Source: Terribacillus halophilus
GTDB taxonomy: Bacteria > Bacillota > Bacilli > Bacillales > Amphibacillaceae
Direction: 5' to 3'
NCBI RefSeq assembly: GCF_900162685.1
Contig: NZ_LT727828.1
Coordinates: 1,675,667-1,739,666 of the forward strand
Length of the DNA: 64,000 bases
Part shown: one piece after another, positions 8,657 through 17,589 of the stretch
How the letters are laid out: the number at the start of each line of letters is the position of its first letter
Numbering within the stretch: position 1 is the first letter of the stretch
Made by a program: the position numbers and the translations under genes
The notes under the pieces: generated by a model
Database searches by the model: none
What the model was told of the DNA's origin: nothing
Seen by the model: the letters and a program-made list of their open reading frames with translations, nothing else

Positions 8657-10135
8657 TTGGAAAGAGTAGATATTTTTAAAGATATCTCGAAACGGACAAA
8701 TGGCGATATCTACCTTGGGGTGGTAGGGGCTGTCCGAACTGGGAAATCAACATTTATTAAGAAATTCATGGAATTGGTTGTTCTGCCTAATATGGAGGAT
8801 GAAGCGGAGAGAGCCCGCGCCCAGGATGAACTGCCTCAAAGCGCAGCCGGCCGGACGATTATGACCACAGAGCCTAAATTCGTTCCAAATAACGCTGTGT
8901 CGCTGCAAGTGGATGAAGGGTTGGAAGTGAGTGTTCGTGTTGTAGACTGTGTAGGATATACAGTTGAAGGTGCAAAAGGTTTCGAAGACGAAAATGGACC
9001 GCGGATGATTAATACACCGTGGTATGAGGAACCAATTCCATTCCATGATGCTGCTGAAATTGGCACGCGAAAGGTTATCCAAGAACATAGTACGATTGGT
9101 GTCGTTGTGACAACAGATGGCTCAATCGGTGAGATTCCGCGCAAAGACTATGTGGAGCCTGAAGAACGTGTTGTATCGGAATTAAAGGAAGTCGGCAAGC
9201 CATTTATTATGGTAATCAATTCCGTTACACCTCATAACCAGAATACAGAGCTGCTTCGCCAGGAATTGATTGAGAAATATGATATTCCTGTACTGGCGAT
9301 GAGTGTCGAAAGCATGACAGAACATGATGTATACAGCGTACTTCGGGAGTCGTTATATGAGTTTCCAGTGCTTGAAGTGAACGTAAACTTGCCAAGCTGG
9401 GTCATGGTACTCAAGGAAGATCATTGGCTTCGCTCGAACTATCAGGCAGCCATTCAGGAAACGGTAAAAGATATAAAACGACTTCGTGATGTTGACCGCG
9501 TCGTAGGTTATTTTGATGAATACGATTATATCGCAAGAGCAAATCTTGCCGGTATGGAGCTAGGCGAAGGTGTTGCTGAAATTGACTTGCATGCGCCGGA
9601 TGCGCTTTATGATCAGGTGCTCAAAGAGATTGTCGGCGAAGAGATCCGCGGGAAGGATCATTTACTGCAGCTAATGCAGGATTTCTCACATGCTAAGCGG
9701 GAATATGATCAAGTATCCGACGCCCTTCATATGGTAAAACAAACTGGCTATGGCATTGCGGCGCCGAGTTTGCAGGATATGGCTCTTGATGAACCGGAAA
9801 TCATCCGCCAAGGCTCACGCTTCGGTGTTCGTCTGAAAGCTGTCGCGCCAAGTATCCATATGATCAAGGTTGATGTTCATTCCGAGTTTGCTCCAATTAT
9901 CGGTACAGAGAAACAGAGTGAGGAGCTCGTTCGTTACTTGATGCAAGACTTCGAGGAAGATCCGCTTTCCATTTGGGATTCAGATATTTTCGGCCGCTCC
10001 CTCAACTCTATCGTACGAGAAGGGATTCAAGGAAAAATTTCCTTGATGCCGGAAAATGCTAGATATAAACTTAAAGAGACGCTGGAGCGAATTATCAACG
10101 AAGGATCAGGCGGTCTTATTGCGATCATTCTATGA
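8657..10135 (+). CDS. spoIVA: Stage IV sporulation protein A, coat morphogenetic ATPase
   Basis: The TTG at 8657, six bases after GGAGGG, gives 492 residues, exactly the B. subtilis length. The Walker A motif GAVRTGKST is at residues 24-32 and the protein is highly conserved throughout, ending in GGLIAIIL. SpoIVA hydrolyses ATP to polymerise on the mother-cell side of the outer forespore membrane, where SpoVM anchors it, forming the base layer of the coat. It is monocistronic here, between a sigma-E promoter and its own terminator. Confidence 0.97.
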   Translation: MERVDIFKDISKRTNGDIYLGVVGAVRTGKSTFIKKFMELVVLPNMEDEAERARAQDELPQSAAGRTIMTTEPKFVPNNAVSLQVDEGLEVSVRVVDCVGYTVEGAKGFEDENGPRMINTPWYEEPIPFHDAAEIGTRKVIQEHSTIGVVVTTDGSIGEIPRKDYVEPEERVVSELKEVGKPFIMVINSVTPHNQNTELLRQELIEKYDIPVLAMSVESMTEHDVYSVLRESLYEFPVLEVNVNLPSWVMVLKEDHWLRSNYQAAIQETVKDIKRLRDVDRVVGYFDEYDYIARANLAGMELGEGVAEIDLHAPDALYDQVLKEIVGEEIRGKDHLLQLMQDFSHAKREYDQVSDALHMVKQTGYGIAAPSLQDMALDEPEIIRQGSRFGVRLKAVAPSIHMIKVDVHSEFAPIIGTEKQSEELVRYLMQDFEEDPLSIWDSDIFGRSLNSIVREGIQGKISLMPENARYKLKETLERIINEGSGGLIAIIL

Positions 10136-10161
10136 GCGGCAATGAGCCGCTTTATTTTTTT
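10135..10161 (+). terminator. Terminator after spoIVA
   Basis: Arms AGCGGC and GCCGCT with loop AATGA precede a T-rich tail. It overlaps the last base of the gene. Confidence 0.75.
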
Positions 10162-10212
10162 GCATAAATTGGCCCGCTAAACGATAAATTTAAGGAATTC
10201 TGGCGTTTATTG

Positions 10213-10241
10213 TTGAAATATCATGCTAAGTCGTATATGAT
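10213..10241 (+). promoter_or_regulatory. Sigma-A promoter P1 of hbs
   Basis: TTGAAA (10213-10218), a 17-base spacer and TATGAT (10236-10241). Confidence 0.75.
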
Positions 10242-10246
10242 AAGCG

Positions 10247-10275
10247 TTGATATCGCAAAGTGAGCGGTATAGATA
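10247..10275 (+). promoter_or_regulatory. Possible second sigma-A promoter of hbs
   Basis: TTGATA (10247-10252), a 17-base spacer and TAGATA (10270-10275). Tandem hbs promoters are known in B. subtilis; the -10 box here is weaker than P1. Confidence 0.45.
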
Positions 10276-10359
10276 GGTATAAAACCTGTCGTCTTAGTGA
10301 ACAAATGATAGCACATGCTATTGTCTTATTGTTCAAGGTAATGCCAGGGAGGTGTAATG

Positions 10360-10632
10360 ATGAATAAAACAGATCTAATTAATACTGTTGCTGAGAAAAG
10401 CGACCTTTCCAAAAAGGATGCTACGAATGCTGTTGATGCAGTTTTCGATTCAATTATGGATTCTTTGAAACAAGGTGACAAAGTACAATTGATTGGTTTC
10501 GGTAACTTTGAAGTACGCGAGCGTGCTGCACGTAAAGGCCGTAACCCGCAAACTGGGAAAGAAATCGAAATCCCAGCTAGCAAAGTGCCAGCGTTCAAAG
10601 CCGGCAAAGCCCTAAAGGATGTCTTGAAGTAA
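10360..10632 (+). CDS. hbs: DNA-binding protein HU (HBsu)
   Basis: The 90-residue histone-like protein bends and compacts DNA. The conserved core [18 protein letters not shown] and the GKALKD end are present. Two ATGs lie side by side at 10357 and 10360; the second is better spaced from AGGGAGGTG and gives the usual MNKTDLI start. It stands alone between two promoters and a strong terminator. In B. subtilis mtrA and mtrB follow; here they are absent. Confidence 0.96.
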   Translation: MNKTDLINTVAEKSDLSKKDATNAVDAVFDSIMDSLKQGDKVQLIGFGNFEVRERAARKGRNPQTGKEIEIPASKVPAFKAGKALKDVLK

Positions 10633-10650
10633 TTACATATGGGCTATAAT

Positions 10651-10687
10651 GAGGGACACCTGATTCTATCAGGTGTCCCTCATTTTT
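10651..10687 (+). terminator. Strong terminator after hbs
   Basis: A 13-bp perfect stem (GAGGGACACCTGA with its complement) and a five-base loop are followed by ATTTTTCT. Confidence 0.93.
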
Positions 10688-10782
10688 CTATAACAAGATG
10701 GCAGACAAGACGAATCACACCATGCTATGCTATAATACTTCTTATACAGTTTGAAATACGAAAAAGGGCGCAGGTGATTGTT

Positions 10783-11565
10783 TTGTCCTATGCATCCATG
10801 GAAGAACTACATACACTACGAAAAAAAATAGAGAATCGCATGCAGCAGGCTTATCTTGACGAGAATTTGGATATACCATACTTAGATGACTACAAGCTGC
10901 TGCTGCTGCAGACACTATTTGGTCAAGCTAACCTGCCCGATAAGCAGCAGACAGACTATATAGTCACAATTATGCTGATCCAGATGGCGCTGGATACACA
11001 TGATCTCGTAATCCGGACGACGAAGGCTGATGAGACAGCAGATGAAAGAGTAGATAGACAGCTGACCGTGTTGGCAGGTAATTATTACAGTGCACTCTAC
11101 TATAAGATATTAGCTGAACTTGAAGATATTGATATGGTGGCTCAATTAGCCACTGCAATTAAAGAAATCAACGAGCAGAAAATGGCACTATATTATGATA
11201 CCTCTTCTGCTGCTGAGTTTTTCCGCATTCTTGGCCGAATGGAGGGCACATTGTTTTATGCTGCTGCTTCACCATTCATAAAGACAGAGGATTTGGAACC
11301 GCTAGTTGATTACTTTATTATCAGCAGACTGCATCAGGAAGAATTTATGAATGAGCCGACACCGCTCTTTTTAAGACTGAGCAAAATTTTAGAACAAGAT
11401 CAGAGCACCCTGACCGTTACCGAAGCAATCAATCAGGAGCTGGAGGAAGCGAGAGCTAGACTCACGAAAAACCTCCACTCGATGCCGCAGGTTTTTGCAG
11501 CTGCAACTCGTAAACTTTTGCTTCAGGGAAAGCGGCAGGAAGAGTTATTTCTGGAAGAAGGGTAA
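10783..11565 (+). CDS. hepS: Heptaprenyl diphosphate synthase component 1
   Basis: The TTG at 10783 sits five bases after CAGGTGA and gives 260 residues, close to B. subtilis HepS (251). HepS is the small regulatory subunit that pairs with HepT to make the C35 side chain of menaquinone-7. The block [17 protein letters not shown] is typical of the family. menG follows after two bases and hepT soon after, the standard hepS-menG-hepT order. An ATG at 10798 is a less likely start. Confidence 0.88.
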   Translation: MSYASMEELHTLRKKIENRMQQAYLDENLDIPYLDDYKLLLLQTLFGQANLPDKQQTDYIVTIMLIQMALDTHDLVIRTTKADETADERVDRQLTVLAGNYYSALYYKILAELEDIDMVAQLATAIKEINEQKMALYYDTSSAAEFFRILGRMEGTLFYAAASPFIKTEDLEPLVDYFIISRLHQEEFMNEPTPLFLRLSKILEQDQSTLTVTEAINQELEEARARLTKNLHSMPQVFAAATRKLLLQGKRQEELFLEEG

Positions 11566-11567
11566 TT

Positions 11568-12287
11568 ATGGCACAAGAGACGAAAGAGCAGCGTGTACAC
11601 CACGTTTTCGAAAAAATATACGATCGCTATGATTTTATGAATTCTGTCATTTCCTTCAGGCGCCATAGAGCTTGGAGACGGAGTGTCATGAAGAAGATGA
11701 ATGTACAGCTTGGAGATGCAGCGCTTGACGTATGCTGCGGCACCGGAGACTGGTCATTTTCGCTTGCAAAAGCTGTTGGACCGACAGGGCATGTAACTGG
11801 ACTCGATTTCAGCAAGAACATGCTGTCGGTAGCGGAAAAAAAGATAGAAGAAAAGCCGCATGAACAATTAACATTTACTTGGGGAAATGCAATGGAGCTT
11901 CCCTTTGAGGATAATACCTTTGACTTTGTAACGATTGGTTTTGGTCTGCGGAATGTTCCTGATTATCTGCAAGTGCTGAAAGAAATGTATCGGGTGGTCA
12001 AGCCTGGCGGTAAAGTAGTATGTCTTGAAACATCGCAGCCTACAACAATTGGATTCAAACAAGCGTACTATTTTTATTTCAAGCGAATCATGCCAATCTT
12101 GGGGAAACTACTGGCTAAAAGTTATGATGAATACAGCTGGCTGCAGGAATCTGCAAAAGACTTTCCTGGGAAGAAAGAACTTCGGAGCTTATTCCAACAA
12201 GCCGGGTTGACTAATGTAAAGATTAAGACATATACAGGCGGTGTAGCTGCTATGCATATGGGGGAGAAGCCAGCAATAAAAGACTAA
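11568..12287 (+). CDS. menG: Demethylmenaquinone methyltransferase
   Basis: The 239-residue SAM-dependent methyltransferase performs the last step of menaquinone synthesis. The SAM-binding motif DVCCGTGD is at residues 54-61, followed by GLDFSKNML and the UbiE signature GFGLRNVPD. It is translationally close to hepS and precedes hepT, so side-chain synthesis and ring methylation are encoded together. Confidence 0.95.
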   Translation: MAQETKEQRVHHVFEKIYDRYDFMNSVISFRRHRAWRRSVMKKMNVQLGDAALDVCCGTGDWSFSLAKAVGPTGHVTGLDFSKNMLSVAEKKIEEKPHEQLTFTWGNAMELPFEDNTFDFVTIGFGLRNVPDYLQVLKEMYRVVKPGGKVVCLETSQPTTIGFKQAYYFYFKRIMPILGKLLAKSYDEYSWLQESAKDFPGKKELRSLFQQAGLTNVKIKTYTGGVAAMHMGEKPAIKD

Positions 12288-12324
12288 GCTGGCAGCAGTC
12301 TTGAACGGATGAAGGTGACGTGAA

Positions 12325-13296
12325 TTGAAATTACCGATGATTTACTCATATATAAAAAAGGACCTGGACAAAATCGAGGATGCGATGACTGATATAATTC
12401 GCGCGGAGCATCCAGTCCTGGAGGATGCGTCGGTACAGCTTTTACGTGCCGGCGGCAAACGAATTCGCCCAGTGTTTGTCTTGCTGAGCGGGAAATTCGG
12501 CACATACGAATTACCGCGTATTCAAACGGTAGCCGTGACACTTGAGCTGATTCATATGGCTTCGCTCGTGCATGATGATGTTATTGATGACGCAGAGCTC
12601 CGGCGCGGAAAACCGACTGTGAAAGCAAAATGGGATAACAAAGTAGCCATGTATGCAGGTGACTACATCTTTGCCCGTTCTTTGGAATACTTATCCAGGT
12701 TAAAAGAACCTCGTGCCCATCAAATTCTTTCGCAAACGATTGTGGAGCTTTGTATAGGTGAAGTAGAACAAATAAGAGATAAATATCGCATTGAACAGCA
12801 TGTTAAAGATTATTTGCGACGAATACGGCGTAAGACAGCCATCCTAATAGCAGCAAGTTCTCGAATTGGGGCAATAGCTTCTGGTGCACCGCTTGCTTAT
12901 GAACGGGCATTGTATCGTTACGGCTATTATGTGGGAATGAGCTACCAAATCATCGACGATGTGCTTGACTTTACTTCTTCAGAAGCTGATTTGGGAAAAC
13001 CAGCCGGAGGCGATCTGCTGCAGGGAAATATGACATTGCCTGCTTTATTAGCATGTGAAGATGCTGCTTTTAAAGAACGGCTAATGGAAGCATTTCGTAA
13101 TCCGGAACAGTTGAATCAGGAAAAATTACAGCCATTCATTCAGCATATCAAATCGTCAGACGCCATTGAACGTTCACTGGCGGTGAGTGATCGTTACTTA
13201 CAGAAAGCATATCAAGAATTGGACAAGCTGCCGCCTACAAGAGATCGTAATACATTAAAACAAATTGCTAGACATATCGGTAAGCGCAGCTCCTGA
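12325..13296 (+). CDS. hepT: Heptaprenyl diphosphate synthase component 2
   Basis: The 323-residue catalytic prenyltransferase subunit elongates farnesyl diphosphate with isopentenyl diphosphate. The first aspartate-rich motif DDVID is at residues 84-88 followed by ELRRGKPT, and the second, IIDDVLD, lies near residue 213. The TTG start at 12325 is chosen because of the AAGGTGA site six bases upstream. It draws on the same isoprenoid pool as the carotenoid operon at 50 kb. Confidence 0.95.
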   Translation: MKLPMIYSYIKKDLDKIEDAMTDIIRAEHPVLEDASVQLLRAGGKRIRPVFVLLSGKFGTYELPRIQTVAVTLELIHMASLVHDDVIDDAELRRGKPTVKAKWDNKVAMYAGDYIFARSLEYLSRLKEPRAHQILSQTIVELCIGEVEQIRDKYRIEQHVKDYLRRIRRKTAILIAASSRIGAIASGAPLAYERALYRYGYYVGMSYQIIDDVLDFTSSEADLGKPAGGDLLQGNMTLPALLACEDAAFKERLMEAFRNPEQLNQEKLQPFIQHIKSSDAIERSLAVSDRYLQKAYQELDKLPPTRDRNTLKQIARHIGKRSS

Positions 13297-13325
13297 TTGT
13301 AAAACGCTTACATGTTTGATATGAT
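13297..13325 (+). promoter_or_regulatory. Sigma-A promoter of ndk
   Basis: TTGTAA (13297-13302), a 17-base spacer and TATGAT (13320-13325), about 34 bases before the ndk start. Confidence 0.7.
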
Positions 13326-13358
13326 GACAGCAAGTACACGAAAAGGAGCAGCTGCACA

Positions 13359-13808
13359 ATGGAAAAAACATTTTTGATGGTGAAGCCGGATGGCGTGCAA
13401 CGCGGACTAGTTGGTGAGATAGTAACGAGATTCGAAAAGAAGGGTCTCAAGCTTTGTGCTGGTAAAATGATGGTTGTGACGGAAGAGCAAGCTAAAACAC
13501 ATTATGAAGAACACGAAAGTAAACCTTTCTTTGGTTCGCTAATTACTTACATAACATCAGGACCGGTATTTGCTATGGTTTGGGAAGGTAAAGACGCCAT
13601 TGCGCTAACTCGCAGCATGATTGGCGCTACCAAACCGACAGAGGCAGCACCGGGTACAATCAGAGGAGACTATGCTGTGGAGATGAGCCGCAATATCATC
13701 CATGGTTCCGACAGTGCAGAAAGTGCAGAACGGGAAATCGCGAATATGTTTGATGCGGATGAACTGCTCAGTTACGAACAAGTTACAGCAAAATGGTTAT
13801 ATGAATAA
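13359..13808 (+). CDS. ndk: Nucleoside diphosphate kinase
   Basis: The 149-residue enzyme exchanges terminal phosphates between nucleoside di- and triphosphates. The active-site histidine is in NIIHGSDS (His115). AAAAGGAG precedes the ATG. Gene order hepT-ndk matches B. subtilis, but the next expected gene, cheR, is displaced by about 2.2 kb of non-syntenic DNA. Confidence 0.97.
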   Translation: MEKTFLMVKPDGVQRGLVGEIVTRFEKKGLKLCAGKMMVVTEEQAKTHYEEHESKPFFGSLITYITSGPVFAMVWEGKDAIALTRSMIGATKPTEAAPGTIRGDYAVEMSRNIIHGSDSAESAEREIANMFDADELLSYEQVTAKWLYE

Positions 13809-13840
13809 TGAATATAGCTAACTTCTTTAGCTAGAAATAA

Positions 13841-13895
13841 ATTCCGAACTTTAATGAATTCTTGAATAAGAGTTTATTTTAGTTCGGATTTTTAT
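13841..13895 (+). terminator. Possible terminator after ndk (large loop)
   Basis: TCCGAACT (13843-13850) and AGTTCGGA (13881-13888) form an 8-bp stem with a 30-base AT-rich loop and a following T5 run. The long loop makes it weaker than the others in the window. Confidence 0.45.
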
Positions 13896-13960
13896 TATGT
13901 CCAATTACACTTCCTACGTTAACTGAGTATAAACTTCTATGTTCAAGTGTTGGCTGGCAA

Positions 13961-14190
13961 GAGATAATTATCTCGTTGCCGAAGAGACTTCATTGGAAAG
14001 ACATCAAATATTTCAATGCTAGATAAATCTAACCCAAAAATAAAGAGTGTCAACCAAGCGGGTAGATATGTTATTAAACAATTGAAGAAAAAATTAGCTA
14101 GTTGTGATGTTTTGTTTGTCGATTTGACAAAGGAATCAATTAATATACCTACTGTTAGAATTATTGTCACTGGTGATATAAATACTTAAC
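13961..14190 (+). pseudogene. Degraded remnant resembling the C-terminus of a YcaO-type cyclodehydratase
   Basis: From the ATG at 14016 a short frame reads QLKKKLASCDVLFVDLTKES then INIPTVR, after which a one-base slip at an A triplet (about 14059-14061) restores IIVTGDINT and a stop at 14188-14190. The pattern DLT, a short gap, then VRxIVxG is the C-terminal signature of YcaO/SagD proteins that make thiazoles and oxazoles in ribosomal peptides. Further upstream the sequence is open only in another frame (13961-14023, LPKRLHWKDIKYF). So this is at best a broken fragment. The family call is from pattern recall only. Confidence 0.35.
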
Positions 14191-14250
14191 CACCCCCTTA
14201 TTTCAGTCAGCCTAAGAACATTTAATTTTGGCATCAATAGGGGGATCAGC

Positions 14251-14331
14251 ATGTTTTGCATGTTTCCGCCGTGGGTTCCAGAAGAAATCACATCCCAAGA
14301 AAATCATTCAATTATGGCACCACGTTCATGA
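14251..14331 (+). CDS. Possible 26-residue peptide gene
   Basis: An ATG follows TAGGGGGATCAGC and encodes a 26-residue peptide beginning MFCMFPPWVPEE and ending MAPRS. It lies between the YcaO-like remnant and the aminopeptidase gene. Size and ribosome binding site are compatible with a small peptide gene, but the length could arise by chance and no family is recognised. Confidence 0.2.
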   Translation: MFCMFPPWVPEEITSQENHSIMAPRS

Positions 14332-14384
14332 GGCGATACTTGTCTAACTTTATTTGACAATTTATCCTTTTAACAAGGAATAAA

Positions 14385-15659
14385 ATGTTAGGAGCTGAGT
14401 GTGTGATGATGAAAGGAATATATGAGCTCGTTAGTGAAGAACATTTGCAAAAGTATGCCGAGCTTGCGGTACGAATTGGTGTAAATGTGCAAAGAAATCA
14501 ATTAGTGGTTATTCATAGTGACTTAAAAAATGTAACTTTTGCACGTCTTATCCAAACGGCAGCCTATGAAGCAGGGGCTTCAAATGTGGTGATGGACTGG
14601 ACAGATGAAAAGTCGACCCAAGCATTTTATATACATGCCTCAGATGATGCCATCGATCACTTTCCTGACTGGCAGCATACCCGCTTTAAGGAGTGGGACG
14701 ATGCGGGTGCTGCTTACATCCATATTATTTCTGAAAACTTCGGTGTCTTTAAGGATGTTTCCCCAGAACGGATCAGCCGCTTTCAAAAGGCCTTCCGCAC
14801 CAAGTTGGAGGATTATTATGCAAAGATTAGGTCCCACAAGGTACGCTGGTGTCTTCTAGCTGTCCCGTCCTTCTCATGGGCCGCGAAAGTATTTCCTTAC
14901 GTAAGTAAAGAGGAAGCTGTACAATCGTTATGGCAAGCCATCTTAAGTGGAGCGCGGGCAGATGGAACAAATGCTATCAAAGACTGGGAAAATCATGACC
15001 AATCCTTCGAGTCGCGGAAAGCGTTTCTAAACGATCGCCAGTTTGACGCCCTGCATTTTACCAATAGCCGTGGAACGGATTTGATTGTCGGCATGCCTAA
15101 CAATCATGTCTTTATCGGCGGCGGAGTGACAGATCCACAGGGAATCCAGTTCTTTCCGAACATTCCCACAGAGGAAATATTTTCGGCCCCCCATAAGGAT
15201 AAGGTGAATGGCAAACTCGTAGCCACGAAACCGCTTGTCTATGAGGGAAGGGTCCTCTATGATGTTTCCATCATTTTTCAAGATGGGCGGATTACAGCCT
15301 ATGATGCCGCCACTGGCCAGGAAGCGTTACAACGTCTCATCGAAACAGACGAAGGTTCCCATTATCTAGGGGAAATTGCCTTGGCCTCTAACCATTCTCC
15401 TCTTGCTCAGGCAAATATGCTTTTTTACAACACCTTGTTTGATGAAAATACGACCTGCCATATTGGCATCGGCAACGCTTCTCCTTCCAACCTACAACAT
15501 GGCAGCAACCTATCGGAGAAAGCGTTGAAGGAAGCAGGACTGAATACGTCCCTCTTGTTAGTCAATGTGGCCTTTGGTACCGAAGATATGAACGTGGTAG
15601 GGATGAAAGAAGGCAGTGCGGAAGTTTTATTAATGAAAGATGGTGATTTCCAATTCTGA
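14385..15659 (+). CDS. Aminopeptidase, peptidase family M29
   Basis: The protein of up to 424 residues matches the M29 (AmpS/PepS/aminopeptidase T) family: an N-terminal LQKYAELAVRIGVNVQ and a C-terminal metal-binding half with FTNSRGTDL, HIGIGNASPS and EGSAEVL. M29 enzymes are cytosolic two-metal exopeptidases. The start is uncertain: ATG 14385 follows AAGGAA, while GTG 14403 and ATG 14406 follow GGAG. TTGACA at 14354-14359 may be a -35 box. It lies in the patch that interrupts ndk-cheR synteny, suggesting acquisition or rearrangement. Confidence 0.88.
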   Translation: MLGAECVMMKGIYELVSEEHLQKYAELAVRIGVNVQRNQLVVIHSDLKNVTFARLIQTAAYEAGASNVVMDWTDEKSTQAFYIHASDDAIDHFPDWQHTRFKEWDDAGAAYIHIISENFGVFKDVSPERISRFQKAFRTKLEDYYAKIRSHKVRWCLLAVPSFSWAAKVFPYVSKEEAVQSLWQAILSGARADGTNAIKDWENHDQSFESRKAFLNDRQFDALHFTNSRGTDLIVGMPNNHVFIGGGVTDPQGIQFFPNIPTEEIFSAPHKDKVNGKLVATKPLVYEGRVLYDVSIIFQDGRITAYDAATGQEALQRLIETDEGSHYLGEIALASNHSPLAQANMLFYNTLFDENTTCHIGIGNASPSNLQHGSNLSEKALKEAGLNTSLLLVNVAFGTEDMNVVGMKEGSAEVLLMKDGDFQF

Positions 15660-15776
15660 GATCTCATGATATTTTTTATCTAAGTTAGGTTTCCGGGTAT
15701 CTTTACTTCCTTCAAAAATATTGCAAAGAGCTTGATAAGGGTCTACAAACTTTTAAAATGGCAAACCGTAAAAAGG

Positions 15777-15811
15777 AGAGGAGATGTGAAGTAGTTGGCA
15801 TCTTCTCCCCT
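15777..15811 (-). terminator. Minus-strand terminator-like hairpin
   Basis: Read on the minus strand, GGGGAGAAGATG pairs imperfectly with CATCTCCTCTCC and is followed by TTTTTA. It stands directly downstream of the minus-strand remnant at 15.8-15.94 kb. It could also end the M29 gene in the other direction, but the plus-strand side lacks a clean T run. Confidence 0.4.
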
Positions 15812-15942
15812 GTTCTATTTGGGAAATTGTACTTTTTAGGATATCTCCTGCACCTTTAATTTTATCCTAGTCGATTGTTCTAATTGTATAACTAGCAACA
15901 ATATCTGCTACTTTTTTATTATTTTCAGCTACCAAGTATTCC
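15812..15942 (-). pseudogene. Minus-strand gene remnant, possibly of an acetyltransferase
   Basis: The minus strand reads EYLVAENNKKVADIVASYTI and RTID, then one in-frame stop, then DKIKGAGDILKSTISQIEQG. The composition is protein-like, and the LVAENNKKVA and GAGDIL pieces faintly recall GNAT acetyltransferases. There is no intact start and an internal stop is present. Together with the hairpin it looks like the decayed tail of a gene facing ampS. Together these two features account for most of the 337-base gap before cheR. Confidence 0.25.
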
Positions 15943-15996
15943 TGTTATACAGTATGATAGAACTACATACATATAGACAGACAGGGGAAACGTAAC

Positions 15997-16770
15997 ATGT
16001 CAGCTGATTATGAATATTTTGTAGAACAGATAAAAGGAAGTACAGGCATTGATTTGTCGCAATATAAGGAAGCCCAAATGAAAAGGCGATTAACTACACT
16101 ACGAGAGAAAAAGGGATTTGCAGATTTCAAGACATATGTCCATGCGATACGCGGAGATGCTTCGTTAATGGATGAGTTCCTAGACCGGATGACAATTAAT
16201 GTGTCTGAATTTTACCGCAACTATCAAAGGTGGGAAGTGCTGGAAAAACGTATCCTCCCAGAACTGCTGAGAAGAAAGAAGCCTTTAAAAATATGGAGCG
16301 CTGCTTGTTCTACTGGCGAAGAGCCCTACACATTGGCTATTCTTTTAGATCGTTATGCAAAAGGGACTTCTTATACGATTCATGCGACAGATTTAGATCA
16401 GCGTGTGTTGGAAACAGCTCAAAACGGAAAGTATACCGATCGAGCCTTAAAAGAAATGCCGGCTGCCATCAAATCTGCATACTTTACCCAAGATGGTCCG
16501 ATTTATCAAATCAAAGACGAGTTAAAGCAGCACATTCAATTTAAGCAGCATAATTTACTTGCGGACGCTTACGACACAAATTATGATTTGATCATTTGCC
16601 GAAATGTGCTTATTTATTTCACAGAAGAAGCCAAGGCAAACATTTACCATAAATTCAGCAAATCGCTGGCAAACAACGGCTATCTTTTTGTCGGCAGCAC
16701 TGAGCAAATATTTAATCCTAGTGTATATGGAATGAAAGCTGTAGATACATTCTTTTATCAAAAACAATAA
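15997..16770 (+). CDS. cheR: Chemotaxis protein methyltransferase CheR
   Basis: The 257-residue enzyme methylates glutamates of chemoreceptors using SAM. It has an N-terminal helical CheR_N domain (about 5-60) and a Rossmann methyltransferase domain with IWSAACSTGEEPYTLA and the CRNVLIYF motif. The start follows ACAGGGGAAACG. In B. subtilis cheR lies between ndk and aroF, the same position apart from the inserted patch. Presence of cheR and motI suggests a motile organism. Confidence 0.95.
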   Translation: MSADYEYFVEQIKGSTGIDLSQYKEAQMKRRLTTLREKKGFADFKTYVHAIRGDASLMDEFLDRMTINVSEFYRNYQRWEVLEKRILPELLRRKKPLKIWSAACSTGEEPYTLAILLDRYAKGTSYTIHATDLDQRVLETAQNGKYTDRALKEMPAAIKSAYFTQDGPIYQIKDELKQHIQFKQHNLLADAYDTNYDLIICRNVLIYFTEEAKANIYHKFSKSLANNGYLFVGSTEQIFNPSVYGMKAVDTFFYQKQ

Positions 16771-16790
16771 GAAAATGCTCTTATAGCTAT

Positions 16791-16840
16791 TAAAAACCAA
16801 ACGATACTGCGATTTAAATCACAGCACGTTTGGTTTTTTT
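16791..16840 (+). terminator. Bidirectional terminator between cheR and the DUF2798 gene
   Basis: AAAACCAAACG pairs with CGTTTGGTTTT around an inner imperfect stem; runs of A on the left and T on the right serve both strands. Confidence 0.85.
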
Positions 16841-17074
16841 CTATTCCTTAATTCTCACAATTTTTGATACGTGGCGATGTACAAATTTCGGAAGGAAGAA
16901 AGATACGGTAAATACAAGCAGGAAAGCGATAATCCAAGAGCGGAACCAAGTATGATAAGAAAAAGCATGCAACCCTGAATTAACGACTGTTAAAGTGAAA
17001 GAAATGATAGCAGTCATAATTGCTGCAGTAACAAAGCTGCAAACAATACGGTGTGTTCTTAAATTTACAAGCAT
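16841..17074 (-). CDS. DUF2798 family small membrane protein
   Basis: The ATG at 17074, preceded by AAAGGAG on the minus strand, gives a 77-residue protein with two predicted membrane spans. The pattern THRIVCSFVTAAIMTAIISF, then FRSWIIAFLL and a basic C-terminus, fits DUF2798, a family of two-helix membrane proteins of unknown function. It is convergent with cheR and shares its terminator, and is divergent from the MerR-type gene, which may control it; that link is inference. Confidence 0.78.
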   Translation of the reverse strand: MLVNLRTHRIVCSFVTAAIMTAIISFTLTVVNSGLHAFSYHTWFRSWIIAFLLVFTVSFFLPKFVHRHVSKIVRIKE

Positions 17075-17127
17075 GATTGTACTCCTTTTGTAACTAATCT
17101 CCAATTATTATATCTAATCTTCATAAG

Positions 17128-17155
17128 TTGTCAAATGTTAAAAATGCCGTATAAT
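17128..17155 (+). promoter_or_regulatory. Sigma-A promoter of the MerR-type gene
   Basis: TTGTCA (17128-17133), a 16-base spacer and TATAAT (17150-17155). Confidence 0.65.
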
Positions 17156-17187
17156 AGGCATTAATTAAAGACAAAGGGGTGAAAACA

Positions 17188-17481
17188 GTGGACGGCATTG
17201 ATTACAGTCTGCTGAAGCAAATGGCGGTGACCATTGGAGAAGTTGCCAAAATTACCGATATACCAATTCGTAAGCTTCGTTATTGGGAAGACAAAGGGTA
17301 TATCAAGAGTGTCGACGAACAAGCACACACCACTAGAAGGTTTGATTATTACATGATTAAGAAAGTTGTCTTAATGAAAGAATTAATCGAAGATGGTTAT
17401 ACAGTAGAAGCGTCATCCCAAAAAGTCGAAGCCCGTATGGGAAAACTTCGGCAGGTATTTGACAATTTGACTAGAAAATAG
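17188..17481 (+). CDS. Small MerR-family transcriptional regulator
   Basis: The GTG at 17188 is chosen because AAAGGGGTG lies before it; the protein is 97 residues. Residues about 13-80 form a MerR winged helix: TIGEVAKITDIPIRKLRYWE then DKGYI and TRRFDYYMI. There is no long dimerisation helix or ligand domain beyond a short C-terminal helix, so any effector is unknown. It stands alone, divergent from the DUF2798 gene and upstream of the aromatic operon. Confidence 0.82.
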   Translation: MDGIDYSLLKQMAVTIGEVAKITDIPIRKLRYWEDKGYIKSVDEQAHTTRRFDYYMIKKVVLMKELIEDGYTVEASSQKVEARMGKLRQVFDNLTRK

Positions 17482-17589
17482 ATGCGAGAAACAGAAACGG
17501 AAATATTGTCAGAATAGTTCCCACATAAGAAACGAGTTATGTTATAGTAAATAAAATTACTAAGAACTACAAACAACGGAGGAATATAG

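Noticed and set aside
13809..13840. Short hairpin TAGCTA...TAGCTA just after ndk as its terminator
   Set aside because: The stem is only six bp and no T run follows; the hairpin at 13841-13895 is the better candidate.
17482..17589. Riboswitch or T-box before the aromatic operon
   Set aside because: The 108 bases show no T-box motif or stable terminator/antiterminator pair.
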